From: RGIG4079 sp045646905
GTDB taxonomy: Bacteria; Bacteroidota; Bacteroidia; Bacteroidales; Muribaculaceae
NCBI GenBank assembly: GCA_045646905.1
Contig: JAZRLP010000023.1
Coordinates: 1-64,000 of the forward strand
Direction: 5' to 3'
DNA length: 64,000 bases
The notes beneath the pieces were generated by a model, which saw only the letters and a program-made list of their open reading frames with translations, searched no databases and was not told where the DNA came from. The translations under genes and the position numbers were made by a program. Shown in pieces: positions 26,545 to 36,728 of the stretch (within the stretch, counting starts at the first letter, position 1; every line of letters begins with the position of its first letter).

Positions 26545-28842
26545 TTAAAACGGATACCCTATCGCAAGATGAAATGCCCACGAATCTTTAAATGATTTCA
26601 TATTAAAATACCCTCTTTTGCCAGTATCATAAGGAGCATGTAGTGCTATACCTAGATCGGCACGAACAACAAGCATTTCCATATCAAATCGCAACCCTAC
26701 ACCTGTTCCCAATGCCAAATCGCGCAAGAATCGTGAGCCCACCAATGTTCCGCCAGGGCGTTGTGGGTCATCTTCAAGCAACCACACATTCCCTGCATCA
26801 ACAAAAAATGCGCCTTTAAACATTCCATAAATAGGGAATCGATATTCCACATTTGCCTCAAACTTAAATGTACCTGTTTGGTCAAAATAATTATCGGCCG
26901 ATGCCCCTGGAGCTCGATATGTACCAGGCCCAATACTTCTCACGGCAAAACCACGCACCGAGTTTGCTCCTCCCACATAAAACTGCTCACTATATGGCAC
27001 TTGCGATGAATTACCATAGGCATGCGCCGCTCCTACAGCGGCCCGAGTATAAAACCAATGATTGCCTCCAAGTCGGCAATTAAACACCACTTGTGTTGAG
27101 CCTTTTACAAATTGCGAGAACGGAGTATTAAACAATTTTTTCTCCCCATCACTACCAGCGAGTTCCCACAACGACCAGAACAAATTACCTGCTTCTTGCA
27201 CCGAAAATTGCCAATTTATGGCGTTATTTCTATCTATCTTGCGATCATATGTGTAGGAATAGGCTATTTGAGGAATAAATTGATCCTTAAAACTTTGTGC
27301 TACTGCAAGATTCTCGCCCATTATTGAGTCAAAATCGGCCGTAGTATTTATGAGTTTGGTATATGTAATTTTCCCTAATGTGAGAGTATTGGTCGAATAT
27401 CTCGTTGCCTGCCAATCATAACTCATGGCTACATTAAACTGTCCCATCTTAAAATAGTGAGGGCGATTAAGTATTTCAGCATCAAGCGAAATTCGTGTCC
27501 AATTCAGTTCACGACGGCGCCGGGGGATAAACTTGGGAGCGAGCAATCGAGGGAATGATAGCGATGTATTAATCCCAAATTCATAAGAATTAAATATCGA
27601 ACTTCTATTACGCCCCGTTTGCCATTCATAAGCACCCACAAGGCTCACATTCAATTGTTCTCCACCTCCAAACAGGTTCTTATGAGTCAATCCCAATGAC
27701 AGCCCTGGCCCCAAATAACTATTTGATTTTGAGGCAACATTCACTTCTACGCTTGCCTCAAGAGCAGCATCTTGAGTGCAATCAATTTCCACATTGAGTT
27801 TATTATCAGCGCTAAGCGTGTCGGGCACTACTGCAATGTTTATATCTTTAAAAATACCCATTCGCGACAGATAGGTCTGCGTGCGATTCATATCACGCAC
27901 CGAGAATGTCTTACCCTCCCTAAATGTCACACATTCTTGGATTAACTGATGTCGAAACCTAATAGGTTGCATCTGCACAATAGTTGCTCGTTGAGTTAAA
28001 ATCGTGTCGGGTGTTCCCCCTCCTTCATAACGATTTATTTTAACCGTCACATCGCCTGTCACATATCGCTTTAGTGCATCGCTTGGCACATCATCGGCTA
28101 TAATCATTCGCAACGCTATACTCTGTTGCGCGAGGGTACTATCGGCAAGATACTCAATATAATCGGGGCGAAAATAATAATACCCTTTATTTCTCACTTG
28201 GTTCGCGATTTCGGTACGCAATTGAGCAAGCGAATCGGTGCAATAACGCACTCCTTTAGTAAGCATCTTTGACCTTATCGTTATTGAATCAATGATATGA
28301 TTAAGGTGATTTGTATCGGGAAGCAGTTCGATTGAATCAATATGATAAACTGGCCCAGTTTTCACATCATAAGCCACCTTTACCTTTTTAGGATTTTTAC
28401 CTTGAATCAATTTATAATCTACAACCGAACTAAAATATCCGTTATTTTCGAGTATCTCATCAATCATTTTGGTACGCAACTCGGGGCGCACATCGGACAA
28501 AAGCACTGGCTCTTCAACTAATTTTTCATACAACCACCCCTTCAAACCAGTCGCTTCGCTGTTCCAATTATTATATACCCATAATCCCACAGGGAACGGA
28601 TGGCGTATCGATGGCGAAATCAAGCTATTGTTAGGGGCAACATTTACAGCCTCTTTTATTTGCGACTTCACATCCGACGGCAATTTCTCATCATCGAGCG
28701 TAGTGATTTCCACGCCTTTCACTCCGGTATAAAGTGGGTCATCAATGCTTAATCGCTTTGTGGTTGAGCACGAAGCCACACTCATTGCAATTGATAATGC
28801 AACGACCACTCTACTCAATATTTTCGCCACTTTCATTCTCAT
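26545..28842 (-). CDS. tamL: TamL: BamA/TamA-family outer-membrane lipoprotein
   Basis: This 765-residue Omp85 protein has a lipoprotein signal ending SVAS-C (Cys25), unlike proteobacterial TamA but as known for Bacteroidetes TamL. POTRA-like modules fill roughly residues 35-330 (for example GPVYHIDSIELLPDTNHLN and RDMNRTQTYLSRMGIFKDI), and a 16-strand barrel follows. The hallmark QFYVGGANSVRGFAVRSIGPG near residue 640 holds the VRGF motif of Omp85 proteins. It overlaps tamB by 4 bases (ATGA), so the two form one transcription unit. The pair acts in outer-membrane assembly or lipid transport between the membranes. Confidence 0.9.
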   Translation of the reverse strand: MRMKVAKILSRVVVALSIAMSVASCSTTKRLSIDDPLYTGVKGVEITTLDDEKLPSDVKSQIKEAVNVAPNNSLISPSIRHPFPVGLWVYNNWNSEATGLKGWLYEKLVEEPVLLSDVRPELRTKMIDEILENNGYFSSVVDYKLIQGKNPKKVKVAYDVKTGPVYHIDSIELLPDTNHLNHIIDSITIRSKMLTKGVRYCTDSLAQLRTEIANQVRNKGYYYFRPDYIEYLADSTLAQQSIALRMIIADDVPSDALKRYVTGDVTVKINRYEGGGTPDTILTQRATIVQMQPIRFRHQLIQECVTFREGKTFSVRDMNRTQTYLSRMGIFKDINIAVVPDTLSADNKLNVEIDCTQDAALEASVEVNVASKSNSYLGPGLSLGLTHKNLFGGGEQLNVSLVGAYEWQTGRNRSSIFNSYEFGINTSLSFPRLLAPKFIPRRRRELNWTRISLDAEILNRPHYFKMGQFNVAMSYDWQATRYSTNTLTLGKITYTKLINTTADFDSIMGENLAVAQSFKDQFIPQIAYSYTYDRKIDRNNAINWQFSVQEAGNLFWSLWELAGSDGEKKLFNTPFSQFVKGSTQVVFNCRLGGNHWFYTRAAVGAAHAYGNSSQVPYSEQFYVGGANSVRGFAVRSIGPGTYRAPGASADNYFDQTGTFKFEANVEYRFPIYGMFKGAFFVDAGNVWLLEDDPQRPGGTLVGSRFLRDLALGTGVGLRFDMEMLVVRADLGIALHAPYDTGKRGYFNMKSFKDSWAFHLAIGYPF

Positions 28843-31800
28843 TGTTTTTTCTCTTTACCAAATAGGTCTCTCAACGACTTAAGCTTGCGTTTATACACAA
28901 AACCCACACCCGTTTGTGTTATTTCCCCCTCAAGAACACTTTCAAAGCCCACTTGACGGAATAATTTCACATACATCGTTCCACTCTTGTTGAGCATATA
29001 TTCAAACGAGATATCGTTTATCAAGTTTTGTGAAAAATTCTCATCAACATCGGCATCGGTCGAATAATTTCCACCCACTACAATCTTGAAACGATCGTTA
29101 AACAATGTCTTTGACACCTTGTAACTATAACTCGTTGCCTTCGATTTATTTCCATCGACAGTTTTATCATATTGATCAATCCCGAATGAAATATCTACAA
29201 ACCCAATATTGTTTGCTGCCCAAGTATTTAATCTCGATTCAACAAACGAATATAGTGGATTTCCTACTAAATTGGTGTTCCCTTTTGAACCCGAGCCCGA
29301 ATAAACATTATACAACAACATATTCATTGCTTGACTGGCTCGTTGTTCGGCACTCATCGATGAGAGTTCGTTGGTTATCGTAATATCATCTGGAGCCGAT
29401 AGGTCAAAGGCTACATTCATATTTTCCAAACTATTTGTAACCGAGAGTTTCACTTTAAAATCAACCAAACGCGAGTCTTGTCCCTCGCGAGTAACATTGG
29501 CTTTCAAATCATCTACAGCCGATAAGCTCAATGTGGGGTTAAGTATATCGCCATTAAATGCCACATAACTTCCTTCGTCAAAATTAAATAACTTTTCCGA
29601 CATCAATGGTGGTGTATATCGCACAAAACCTTTATTAATCGTGTATCGACCTGTTACTCGGCTATCGTCCATCTTGTCGAGCGAGTAATTCAATGTTCCA
29701 CTACCTTGCAACTGCACTTTGTTTTTACCATCGGCCGAAAGATCTACATTTAATGTTGTCCCCTCCGACACTATCAACGCTACATCAAGGTCCATTTGCA
29801 TTGCTACAATTGGCTGCTCAGTTTCTTCTACATGAGTAGTATCGGAGAATTTCACAAACTTCACCATATTTTCGGTGCTATATGATGTTATTGCCGAGGT
29901 TGCCGAGGGCATTATATAGGTGACATTTGAACCCGACAATAAATCGATTGTTGCATCAACATCCAAATGCGACAAATCACCTTGCACATCGGCATCTACA
30001 TCAACAAATCCCTTTCCATACACATCGGCACGGCGCGATTTATTGCTTCCCACAATCTGCATATTGCGTGCCTTTAGATTCAAGTCAATCTTGGGCGCAG
30101 ATAATTCTTTTATATCAACAGTGCCATTTACCTTTAACGGATTTTTATTTACTCCAGTTATGCCAAAATCGTTAAATGCCACCACATTATCTTCTACAGG
30201 AATTTCTACCTCCGAGAAGTTCAGCGGAGTGCCAGTCATACCCACCAACACTGCAGCCGAGTCAAAATCGAGTTTACCATTTAGTATAGGGGCATTGCTA
30301 TCGCCTGTTATTGTCATCACACCATTTAATGTTCCACTCAATGTTGCAATATTATTAGGCAGCATAGGATTCAGCACTTTTAATGGGAAATGAATCATCG
30401 AGAAATCGAGCATTAACGGATTTTGGCTCGTGCTATCGTTGAGATTTCCTGCAATCGTCATCGTTTTTTCTCCATCAACCATAAGCGCTGCCTTCGCCTT
30501 GATTTGACCAGCATCATCGGTGCTCACTCCTAAATCAGCAACAAACGACCCCACTCGTTCTTTCCCCACGATGAAATCATCAAGCGACACCATGCCATCG
30601 CCATTCAAGCGACCTCCGTGCCAATTAATCTTCATATCGGCCGACATATCACCTTTTATAGGTGGAGCATATGGGTTAAATGCTATCAACTCGGCAAGTT
30701 TAAGGTCTTTTATCTTCACATGCAAGTCTTCTTGTTCTCCATCGTGCGACTCGCCGTGAGCCGTAAATATATTGATTGAACTTGTCGAATTTTTCATCAC
30801 CACATCGGCATCGACATGATGTGTGTACATGTTATACTCTATGAAGTTTTCGTCGTTTATATCCCACGATTTATATGCAAGCATTGGTGTTTCGGGGAAT
30901 AATTCAAACCTCACAAGCGAATCGCCCACTTGCGCCAATGCCCCTATGTTATACCCCTCTTCACCTGCGATATTGCGTTGTTGCAAATGTGCCGAAACCA
31001 AATCGTCGGCCAAATATCCATCGATTGTCACATGCGCAAACTCGTCAAATGTACCTGGGCGATTACCTACCGACGCATTATACATCAATATTTTATCATA
31101 TTGATTGGCAGTAACACTAATCGTATCGAGTCGTGTAGTGCCCATCTTATATTCATATACATGTGCCGACAAATTAATCATCGAGTCATTACTCAACTTT
31201 AGCGACATGCGATTAAATGATTGATCCATCGATGCCAAATATTGCGCCAACAAATTTTGTGAGCCTGCTTTCATTACCATGTTAAAGCGTGGCATTGCTT
31301 GTTGAATTTGCTCTACATCAATCTTTCGTGCATCTATCTGACGCGACAACACATCGGCAAGTTTCCCCACCTTTGAGGCCAACGAATCAACCTTGTCGGT
31401 AGTACTCAAAAAAGCATACATATCATTATTGCGCATGGCTAAATTGATAACCGAGTCAGAGGCCATCACCTTGGCATTAATATCCTTGACGGCAAGATTG
31501 AGCGAATCGCTACGCCAATCCATATCATCAACCTGCAACATTCCCCTTACCTTGCGTGCTTCCACATCAAGCGCACCCTTACTGTTAAAGAGCATAGTTA
31601 ACGAGGCTTGCTCTTTGGTCATTCCAAGTGCATAGAAATCAAGAGAACGGATATCGGCATTCACATCCCACTCCAATGAGGTCTTGTCAAATTTACAACA
31701 TGCCATAAAATCAAAGTCAGCACCCTCATTCTCAGAACACAATGCAACCTCGGCATTATGATTTTTCATCATCACATGCGCCGCAATATCCTTATATTCA

Positions 31801-33542
31801 TCGCCCTGATACTCAATATATTCAATATCGGCTTGAGCATCAATAACCATATTGCGATTAAATGGGTTATAATGCTTTCCATTAGCGTCCAACCTTCCCG
31901 ACACTCGCTTAACCCCCATCTTGGGCATAAATGCATCAATAGGAAATTCTATCAATTCCACATTGAGGTCATACCCTTCGGCACGGCTATTCCACATCGC
32001 TTCCATTGCCAGGTCTCCGCCACGAGTATGGGCATCAATCGTACCCTCAATAAGCCCTGGAGAGAAATCCACATTCCCAGCAAGCGACATTTTAGGTAAC
32101 ACAAATAATTCATCGGCATCATCACCTATAAATGCGTTAACAAAATCGGCATCAACGATTTCACCGCTAACCCCCAATTCGCCTCGCATATGATTAAAAT
32201 CGGTCACATTTGCCACATAACCCTTGGCGTCAACATTTACGCGGCCATTCAAATCGGCTTGCAACTTATTTATTGTAAGATGCTTTAACGAACCTTCCAA
32301 GTTCACATCTACAAACAATTTATCGTGCATTGGCATTCCTCGCATCATTGTCTTATAAGCTGGGAACATTGTTGCCACATCGGCTATGCCCACCTCGCCA
32401 TTACCTATCAGCAACATTTGTGATTGCTCAAATGTGCCCACCATGCCTAATTTTCCGTCGGCTATAAGATGTGAGTTATTGGTTCTCACATCAAATTGGC
32501 GCAAATACATTGCATTCTCATCGAGAGCAAATTCACCTTGACCATACAATCTTATACCACATCGTTCTTGTGCTGTAAAGTGCCTTATGGGGATAGAAAT
32601 TTCCGACGCTTTATTATAGAATGATGCTATTTTCAAGTCAAGGCTATCAACCTGTATGTAATTGAAATCCAATCCAGGCATAGGCTCAACATTGGCCAAC
32701 GCATATAATGCTTTAGATTTTATAAAATCAATCGAGTCAACCATTATGGTCCACGGCGCTGATGGTTTCTCATCTTCTTTTGATGGCAATGCCTCGGCTG
32801 TAGATGCTATATAAGTCGCATCAAGTTCCACGCCCTGCACAAGCTCAACAACAACTTTTTGCTCGCCTAAATCAACCTCCATATTTTTCACCAAAGCATC
32901 AACAAAATGCGTTGAAAGCGAATCAATATTAGCCTCTAATGCCATGTGATAGGTAAAGTCGCGCAAATGCAAATCTTTTGCTTTGATTTTCCATGGAGCA
33001 GATTGCGACTGCGCTGTGTCGGCAACTGCAGGCATCGTATCATTTTTCAATATCAAATCTACTCGTCCACCTTGTATCTCGGCTTGCGTGAGATTGATAT
33101 CACTTGAAGCAAGGCCCACCGACGCATCTTCAATAGACAATCTTGATGCAATAATCTTCATAAACATCGCCGAATCGACATTTCCCATACGATATCGAGC
33201 ATCAACCAACGAAGCCTCATCGACTTCTACACGGCCATATAACAACGGCATCAACGCCACCGATGCAGTGACCTTCTTTGCAGCAATAAGTGTATCATTT
33301 TGAGGTTCTACTACCGACAACCCTTCAAGTTGCACATCTAAAGGGAAGTCAATCGAAAGGTGATTAAGAGCCACTTTCACATCTCCCGATGCGTTTACTC
33401 GCGACACCAACTCGACTCTCAACTTATCTTGAAACCAATCGGAATAAGCAACCTGCACAATACCCAAGACCAATAATAGCAATGCTACTACTGTCCAAAA
33501 CATTGTTTTTAATATATTTGCTATGACCCGTTTCAATTTCAA
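28839..33542 (-). CDS. tamB: TamB: large inner-membrane-anchored translocation/assembly protein
   Basis: This 1567-residue protein has one N-terminal membrane helix (about 12-32, TVVALLLLVLGIVQVAY) followed by a very long beta-rich body. The DUF490/TamB domain lies at the C-terminus, with GSGTLNYSLDKMDDSRVTGR and YTINKGFVRYTPPLMSEKLF, FDLSAPDDITITNELSSMS and NLVGNPLYSFVESRLN. TamB spans the periplasm as an AsmA-like hydrophobic groove and partners with TamA or TamL. Length and layout are usual for Bacteroidales. Its TGA overlaps the tamL ATG, and a consensus promoter is at 33560-33591. Confidence 0.92.
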   Translation of the reverse strand: MKLKRVIANILKTMFWTVVALLLLVLGIVQVAYSDWFQDKLRVELVSRVNASGDVKVALNHLSIDFPLDVQLEGLSVVEPQNDTLIAAKKVTASVALMPLLYGRVEVDEASLVDARYRMGNVDSAMFMKIIASRLSIEDASVGLASSDINLTQAEIQGGRVDLILKNDTMPAVADTAQSQSAPWKIKAKDLHLRDFTYHMALEANIDSLSTHFVDALVKNMEVDLGEQKVVVELVQGVELDATYIASTAEALPSKEDEKPSAPWTIMVDSIDFIKSKALYALANVEPMPGLDFNYIQVDSLDLKIASFYNKASEISIPIRHFTAQERCGIRLYGQGEFALDENAMYLRQFDVRTNNSHLIADGKLGMVGTFEQSQMLLIGNGEVGIADVATMFPAYKTMMRGMPMHDKLFVDVNLEGSLKHLTINKLQADLNGRVNVDAKGYVANVTDFNHMRGELGVSGEIVDADFVNAFIGDDADELFVLPKMSLAGNVDFSPGLIEGTIDAHTRGGDLAMEAMWNSRAEGYDLNVELIEFPIDAFMPKMGVKRVSGRLDANGKHYNPFNRNMVIDAQADIEYIEYQGDEYKDIAAHVMMKNHNAEVALCSENEGADFDFMACCKFDKTSLEWDVNADIRSLDFYALGMTKEQASLTMLFNSKGALDVEARKVRGMLQVDDMDWRSDSLNLAVKDINAKVMASDSVINLAMRNNDMYAFLSTTDKVDSLASKVGKLADVLSRQIDARKIDVEQIQQAMPRFNMVMKAGSQNLLAQYLASMDQSFNRMSLKLSNDSMINLSAHVYEYKMGTTRLDTISVTANQYDKILMYNASVGNRPGTFDEFAHVTIDGYLADDLVSAHLQQRNIAGEEGYNIGALAQVGDSLVRFELFPETPMLAYKSWDINDENFIEYNMYTHHVDADVVMKNSTSSINIFTAHGESHDGEQEDLHVKIKDLKLAELIAFNPYAPPIKGDMSADMKINWHGGRLNGDGMVSLDDFIVGKERVGSFVADLGVSTDDAGQIKAKAALMVDGEKTMTIAGNLNDSTSQNPLMLDFSMIHFPLKVLNPMLPNNIATLSGTLNGVMTITGDSNAPILNGKLDFDSAAVLVGMTGTPLNFSEVEIPVEDNVVAFNDFGITGVNKNPLKVNGTVDIKELSAPKIDLNLKARNMQIVGSNKSRRADVYGKGFVDVDADVQGDLSHLDVDATIDLLSGSNVTYIMPSATSAITSYSTENMVKFVKFSDTTHVEETEQPIVAMQMDLDVALIVSEGTTLNVDLSADGKNKVQLQGSGTLNYSLDKMDDSRVTGRYTINKGFVRYTPPLMSEKLFNFDEGSYVAFNGDILNPTLSLSAVDDLKANVTREGQDSRLVDFKVKLSVTNSLENMNVAFDLSAPDDITITNELSSMSAEQRASQAMNMLLYNVYSGSGSKGNTNLVGNPLYSFVESRLNTWAANNIGFVDISFGIDQYDKTVDGNKSKATSYSYKVSKTLFNDRFKIVVGGNYSTDADVDENFSQNLINDISFEYMLNKSGTMYVKLFRQVGFESVLEGEITQTGVGFVYKRKLKSLRDLFGKEKKQ

Positions 33543-33559
33543 AGTTACTTATAATCAAG

Positions 33560-33591
33560 CAAATTTAATTCAAAAACATCGTTTATGCAAA
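33560..33591 (-). promoter_or_regulatory. Promoter of the tamB-tamL operon
   Basis: On the minus strand TTTG (33588-33591), 20 bases, TAAATTTG (33560-33567). The start of transcription would be only about 10 bases before the tamB ATG, so the leader is very short. Confidence 0.65.
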
Positions 33592-33592
33592 T

Positions 33593-33634
33593 AAAAAACA
33601 TGCGCAATAGACCCATATCATCCATTGCGCACAT
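33593..33634 (-). terminator. Terminator of the DJ-1 family gene
   Basis: TGCGCAAT (33601-33608) and ATTGCGCA (33624-33631) form a stem; on the minus strand it is followed by TGTTTTTTAT. It lies just past the stop of the gene at 33658. Confidence 0.72.
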
Positions 33635-33657
33635 TTATTCATTATCTCACTTTATGT

Positions 33658-34233
33658 TTAGAAATAAAAATTCATTGTGCGAGTGTAGTGTAACATTCCA
33701 CAACCAATCTCTTGAGCCACACCCTCACCCATTGAATTGGCAACGATTGCCAACGCAAAACGCAATGCTGTTGCAGGGCCATTGGCTGTGATAATATTGT
33801 CGAGAGCCACAACAGGAGTGTCGCGCATCACAGCTTTCACACATTCCCCTTCAAATCCAGGATAACATGTTGCTTCTTTTCCATCAAGAATGCCGAGAGG
33901 ATAAAGAACTACCGCAGGAGCAGCACATATAGCTGCAATCTTTCCACCTGCTTGTGCATGAGCTTTGAGTGCTTTGCTAAGTGTTTCGCAGTTTACCAAG
34001 TTTGTTGAGCCAGGCATACCACCAGGAGCGATGAGCCATTCGGCATTTGCCAAGTCAGCCTCTGAAATCAACATATCGGCAAGCACGGGTATGCCATGAG
34101 CGCCAAGCACTTTATGGTCGGTAGTAACCGATACTGTTTTCAAATCCATACCAGCACGACGCATAACATCAACAACTGTCAAAGCTTCTATTTCTTCAAA
34201 ACCTTCGGCCAAAAATAAAAATGATCGTTTCAT
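33658..34233 (-). CDS. DJ-1/PfpI family protein (YajL/ThiJ-like)
   Basis: The ATG at 34233 gives 191 residues starting MKRSFLFLAEGFEEIEALT, the normal N-terminus of the family; longer in-frame starts upstream have no family similarity. The nucleophile elbow is GGKIAAICAAPAVVL with Cys103, and Glu in EGFEE is the usual partner acid. Members act as chaperones or glyoxalase/deglycase-like enzymes. It is often annotated as 4-methyl-5-(beta-hydroxyethyl)thiazole monophosphate biosynthesis, which is not supported by function. It appears monocistronic, with its own promoter and terminator. Confidence 0.92.
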   Translation of the reverse strand: MKRSFLFLAEGFEEIEALTVVDVMRRAGMDLKTVSVTTDHKVLGAHGIPVLADMLISEADLANAEWLIAPGGMPGSTNLVNCETLSKALKAHAQAGGKIAAICAAPAVVLYPLGILDGKEATCYPGFEGECVKAVMRDTPVVALDNIITANGPATALRFALAIVANSMGEGVAQEIGCGMLHYTRTMNFYF

Positions 34234-34283
34234 AAAAAAAATGTAAAGTTTGTAGGTTAATAATCTATATTTTTTTAACTTTG

Positions 34284-34314
34284 TAAAGTTACATAAAATA
34301 TAACACAACTCAAA
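34284..34314 (-). promoter_or_regulatory. Probable promoter of the DJ-1 family gene
   Basis: Minus strand: TTTG (34311-34314), 19 bases, TAACTTTA (34284-34291), one base off the TAnnTTTG consensus. Confidence 0.5.
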
Positions 34315-34423
34315 CTCTTTTTGTTTAATCCCATTAATAAATCTCTCATAATAATATCGAGAGCATATATTATATCTCTAAAATAATGGCGAAATATTTA
34401 TCCAATAATAAAATATCATTATC

Positions 34424-35680
34424 ATGACAAAAACAAAGATTTTATTTGCGACAATCGCAACTCTGTTATTTTCAGCTTGCAGCAAATCACCTAACGATGT
34501 GATTGAATCGACTTATAATAGTTTAACCAACTGTGATTATGCCTCAATAACCGATTATATCAACATAGGCAACCATAACTCATTATCTAGTGAGGAATGT
34601 GATGTTTTTGACTCGATTATGAAATTCCAATATGATTCAATAAATATCATTTCATTTGCGATTGATAGTTGTAATATTGACGAAGAAAAAGGTGTTGCAT
34701 CATTTATTGTCTGCACAAAATATTCAAATGGAGATTCAATTACTGAATCAGGAGTTATGCATCGCAACAACAGTGGCAAATGGTTAATTGATGTTATCAG
34801 CGCCGATTCAACGCAAGCTTCTGCTTATGACCACAACCCACAATACAAGTTTATCCCACGAGCTAGATTTGGAATTTATCGCATACTCGCCAATCGTGGA
34901 GACGCAAATGCTCAATATGAATTATGCAAATACTATAAAGATAGTGTATATGTCGAGCCCAACCATAATGAAGTTTATAAATTAGCCGAAGCGTCTGCCA
35001 AACAAGGCTACACTAAAGGAGAATGGCTATTAGGGCAATGCTATCGTTGGGGATATGGTGTAGAGCAAGATAAAACTAAAGCAGAAGAATGGTATAAAAA
35101 AGCAGCTGACAAAAATGACACAAAAGCCATATATGATTTAGGATGTCTATATCTCAATTATAAAAATTATGAACAACGAAATCCCCAAAAGGCGCTTGAA
35201 ATATTCCTTAAAGGAGCCGAGCTCGGTGACACATTAGGATTGTTTGGAACTGGCGTTTGTTATGAATTAATGGACAATAACAAAAGTGCATTTGAATATT
35301 ATAAAAAAGCCGCCGACAAAGGGCATGTGATAAGTCTGTACTACTTAGGTATCTTTTATAGTCATGGACGAGGCCTAAAAAAAGACAAAGAAAAAGCAGC
35401 AGAGATATTCCTTAAAGCAGCTGCATTAGGTAATGCCGATGCTATGAGTGATTATGGGTACTATCTTAAAGAAAAAAATGATGCACAAGGCTCTTGGGAA
35501 TGGTATCTCAAGGCAGCAGAGCATGGCTCATCATTGGCAATGTGGAATGTTGCTACAAGATATAAATATGGAAAAGCTCCAGTAAAACGCAATATAGAGG
35601 AACATGACAATTGGATGAAGAAATACTCAAAAGCATATGCAATAGAACAGGAACAAAATATATTAAATGGATTTAAATAG
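34424..35680 (+). CDS. Sel1-repeat lipoprotein
   Basis: This 418-residue protein has a lipoprotein signal (LLFSA-C, Cys19) and a DUF4878-like N-terminal domain (about 22-130: SPNDVIESTYNSLTNCDYAS, ending NNSGKWLIDVIS). Sel1-type TPR repeats follow from about residue 155 to 400, for example GEWLLGQCYRWGYGVEQDKT, KAEEWYKKAADKNDTKAIYD, SLYYLGIFYSHGRGLKKDKE and KAAEIFLKAAALGNADAMS. Sel1 repeats bind partner proteins; this one would do so at the envelope. It is a single gene with a clear terminator and no evident functional neighbour. Confidence 0.88.
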   Translation: MTKTKILFATIATLLFSACSKSPNDVIESTYNSLTNCDYASITDYINIGNHNSLSSEECDVFDSIMKFQYDSINIISFAIDSCNIDEEKGVASFIVCTKYSNGDSITESGVMHRNNSGKWLIDVISADSTQASAYDHNPQYKFIPRARFGIYRILANRGDANAQYELCKYYKDSVYVEPNHNEVYKLAEASAKQGYTKGEWLLGQCYRWGYGVEQDKTKAEEWYKKAADKNDTKAIYDLGCLYLNYKNYEQRNPQKALEIFLKGAELGDTLGLFGTGVCYELMDNNKSAFEYYKKAADKGHVISLYYLGIFYSHGRGLKKDKEKAAEIFLKAAALGNADAMSDYGYYLKEKNDAQGSWEWYLKAAEHGSSLAMWNVATRYKYGKAPVKRNIEEHDNWMKKYSKAYAIEQEQNILNGFK

Positions 35681-35717
35681 CAAAAAACATATCCTTTTTA
35701 ACAAAAGTTGTATAATA

Positions 35718-35755
35718 AAGAAGCGGACAAAAGTTCGCTTCTTATATTTTTATAT
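35718..35755 (+). terminator. Terminator after the Sel1-repeat gene
   Basis: AAGAAGCGGAC and GTTCGCTTCTT form an 11-bp stem (one G-U) with loop AAAA, then TATATTTTTAT. The rest of the interval up to 36017 holds only a -7 box TAAGTTTG (35975-35982) in front of the response regulator, and nothing else was seen. Confidence 0.8.
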
Positions 35756-36017
35756 TTTATCCAAATTTTGGGTATAATTATTTCTTTTGGAAATACTTTA
35801 TCGCATATAGTCTATTATTAAATTCTTTTCAATACCACTACTAATCATTAACATCGGTCGTGTAAGTAAAACCTAGTCAAGTTTTGCCACTATTTATACT
35901 ATTAATTCCCCTAAAACCACTCGTTTTTTTGACGATACATCTAAATTTCCTGCATTTAATTTGCTTTTTCGTAATAAGTTTGTAACTTTATTGCCACAAA
36001 CTAAACTTAATAATATC

Positions 36018-36728
36018 ATGAGAGTAAAAATACTTGTTGTTGACGATGAGGAGTCAATATGCGAAATCTTGAAATATAATCTTGAAAAAGAAGGTTATGA
36101 AGTAGATTGTGCTTATAGTGCCGAAGAGGCTCTTGCTCACGATTTGGCTGCATACTCAATGTTTATCCTCGACATTATGATGGATCGTTTGAGTGGCTTT
36201 GATTTTGCCAAGCGTCTCAAAAACAACACATCAACCGAAAGCACCCCTATCATTTTCTGCTCGGCTCTTGATGGTGAAGACGACACTGTGATGGGACTCA
36301 ACATTGGTGGCGACGACTACATCACCAAGCCGTTTGTAATAAGCGAAGTATTGGCTCGCGTGAGGGCTGTATTGCGTCGTTCTCATATTACTCACAACCA
36401 TGTTTACAACATTTCAAAAAGCATCTATGAGCCCGATATCACATTTAAAAACCTACGAGTGAATCGCAACGAAAAGCTTGTCTATGTAAATGGCGAGGAT
36501 ATACAAGTAACAAAAACCGAGTTTGATATTTTACTATTTTTCCTCACTCATCGCAATCGCATTTATTCTCGCGAAGAATTAATCCGTTTTATCTGGGGCT
36601 GCGATGTTGATGTTACTGGCCGAGCCATCGACACTAATATTACCCGATTGCGCAAAAAGCTTGGCGAATATGGCAACAATATCATCACACGGTCAGGTTT
36701 TGGCTATGGGTTCAAAGAAACAAATTAG
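36018..36728 (+). CDS. OmpR/PhoB-family response regulator
   Basis: The ATG at 36018 gives 236 residues starting MRVKILVVDDEE, the correct receiver N-terminus. Receiver residues are Asp9-Asp10, the phospho-acceptor Asp52 in FILDIMMD and Lys104 in DDYITKPF. The C-terminal winged helix (about 140-236) holds VTKTEFDILLFFLTHRNRIY, RAIDTNITRLRKKLGEYGNN and RSGFGYGF. It is a DNA-binding transcription factor paired with the histidine kinase that overlaps its 3' end by 23 bases. The target genes cannot be read from the context. Confidence 0.95.
   Translation: MRVKILVVDDEESICEILKYNLEKEGYEVDCAYSAEEALAHDLAAYSMFILDIMMDRLSGFDFAKRLKNNTSTESTPIIFCSALDGEDDTVMGLNIGGDDYITKPFVISEVLARVRAVLRRSHITHNHVYNISKSIYEPDITFKNLRVNRNEKLVYVNGEDIQVTKTEFDILLFFLTHRNRIYSREELIRFIWGCDVDVTGRAIDTNITRLRKKLGEYGNNIITRSGFGYGFKETN

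Noticed and set aside
29920..30393. 157-codon frame opposite tamB
   Set aside because: It is a shadow of the long tamB coding region with no domain or promoter.
34234..34308. 25-residue N-terminal extension of the DJ-1 protein
   Set aside because: The family begins at MKRSFLFLAEG; the extension spans the predicted promoter.
36604..36705. Longer histidine kinase frame starting inside the response regulator
   Set aside because: The extension overlaps the conserved DNA-binding domain in another frame; the ATG at 36706 fits the first membrane helix.
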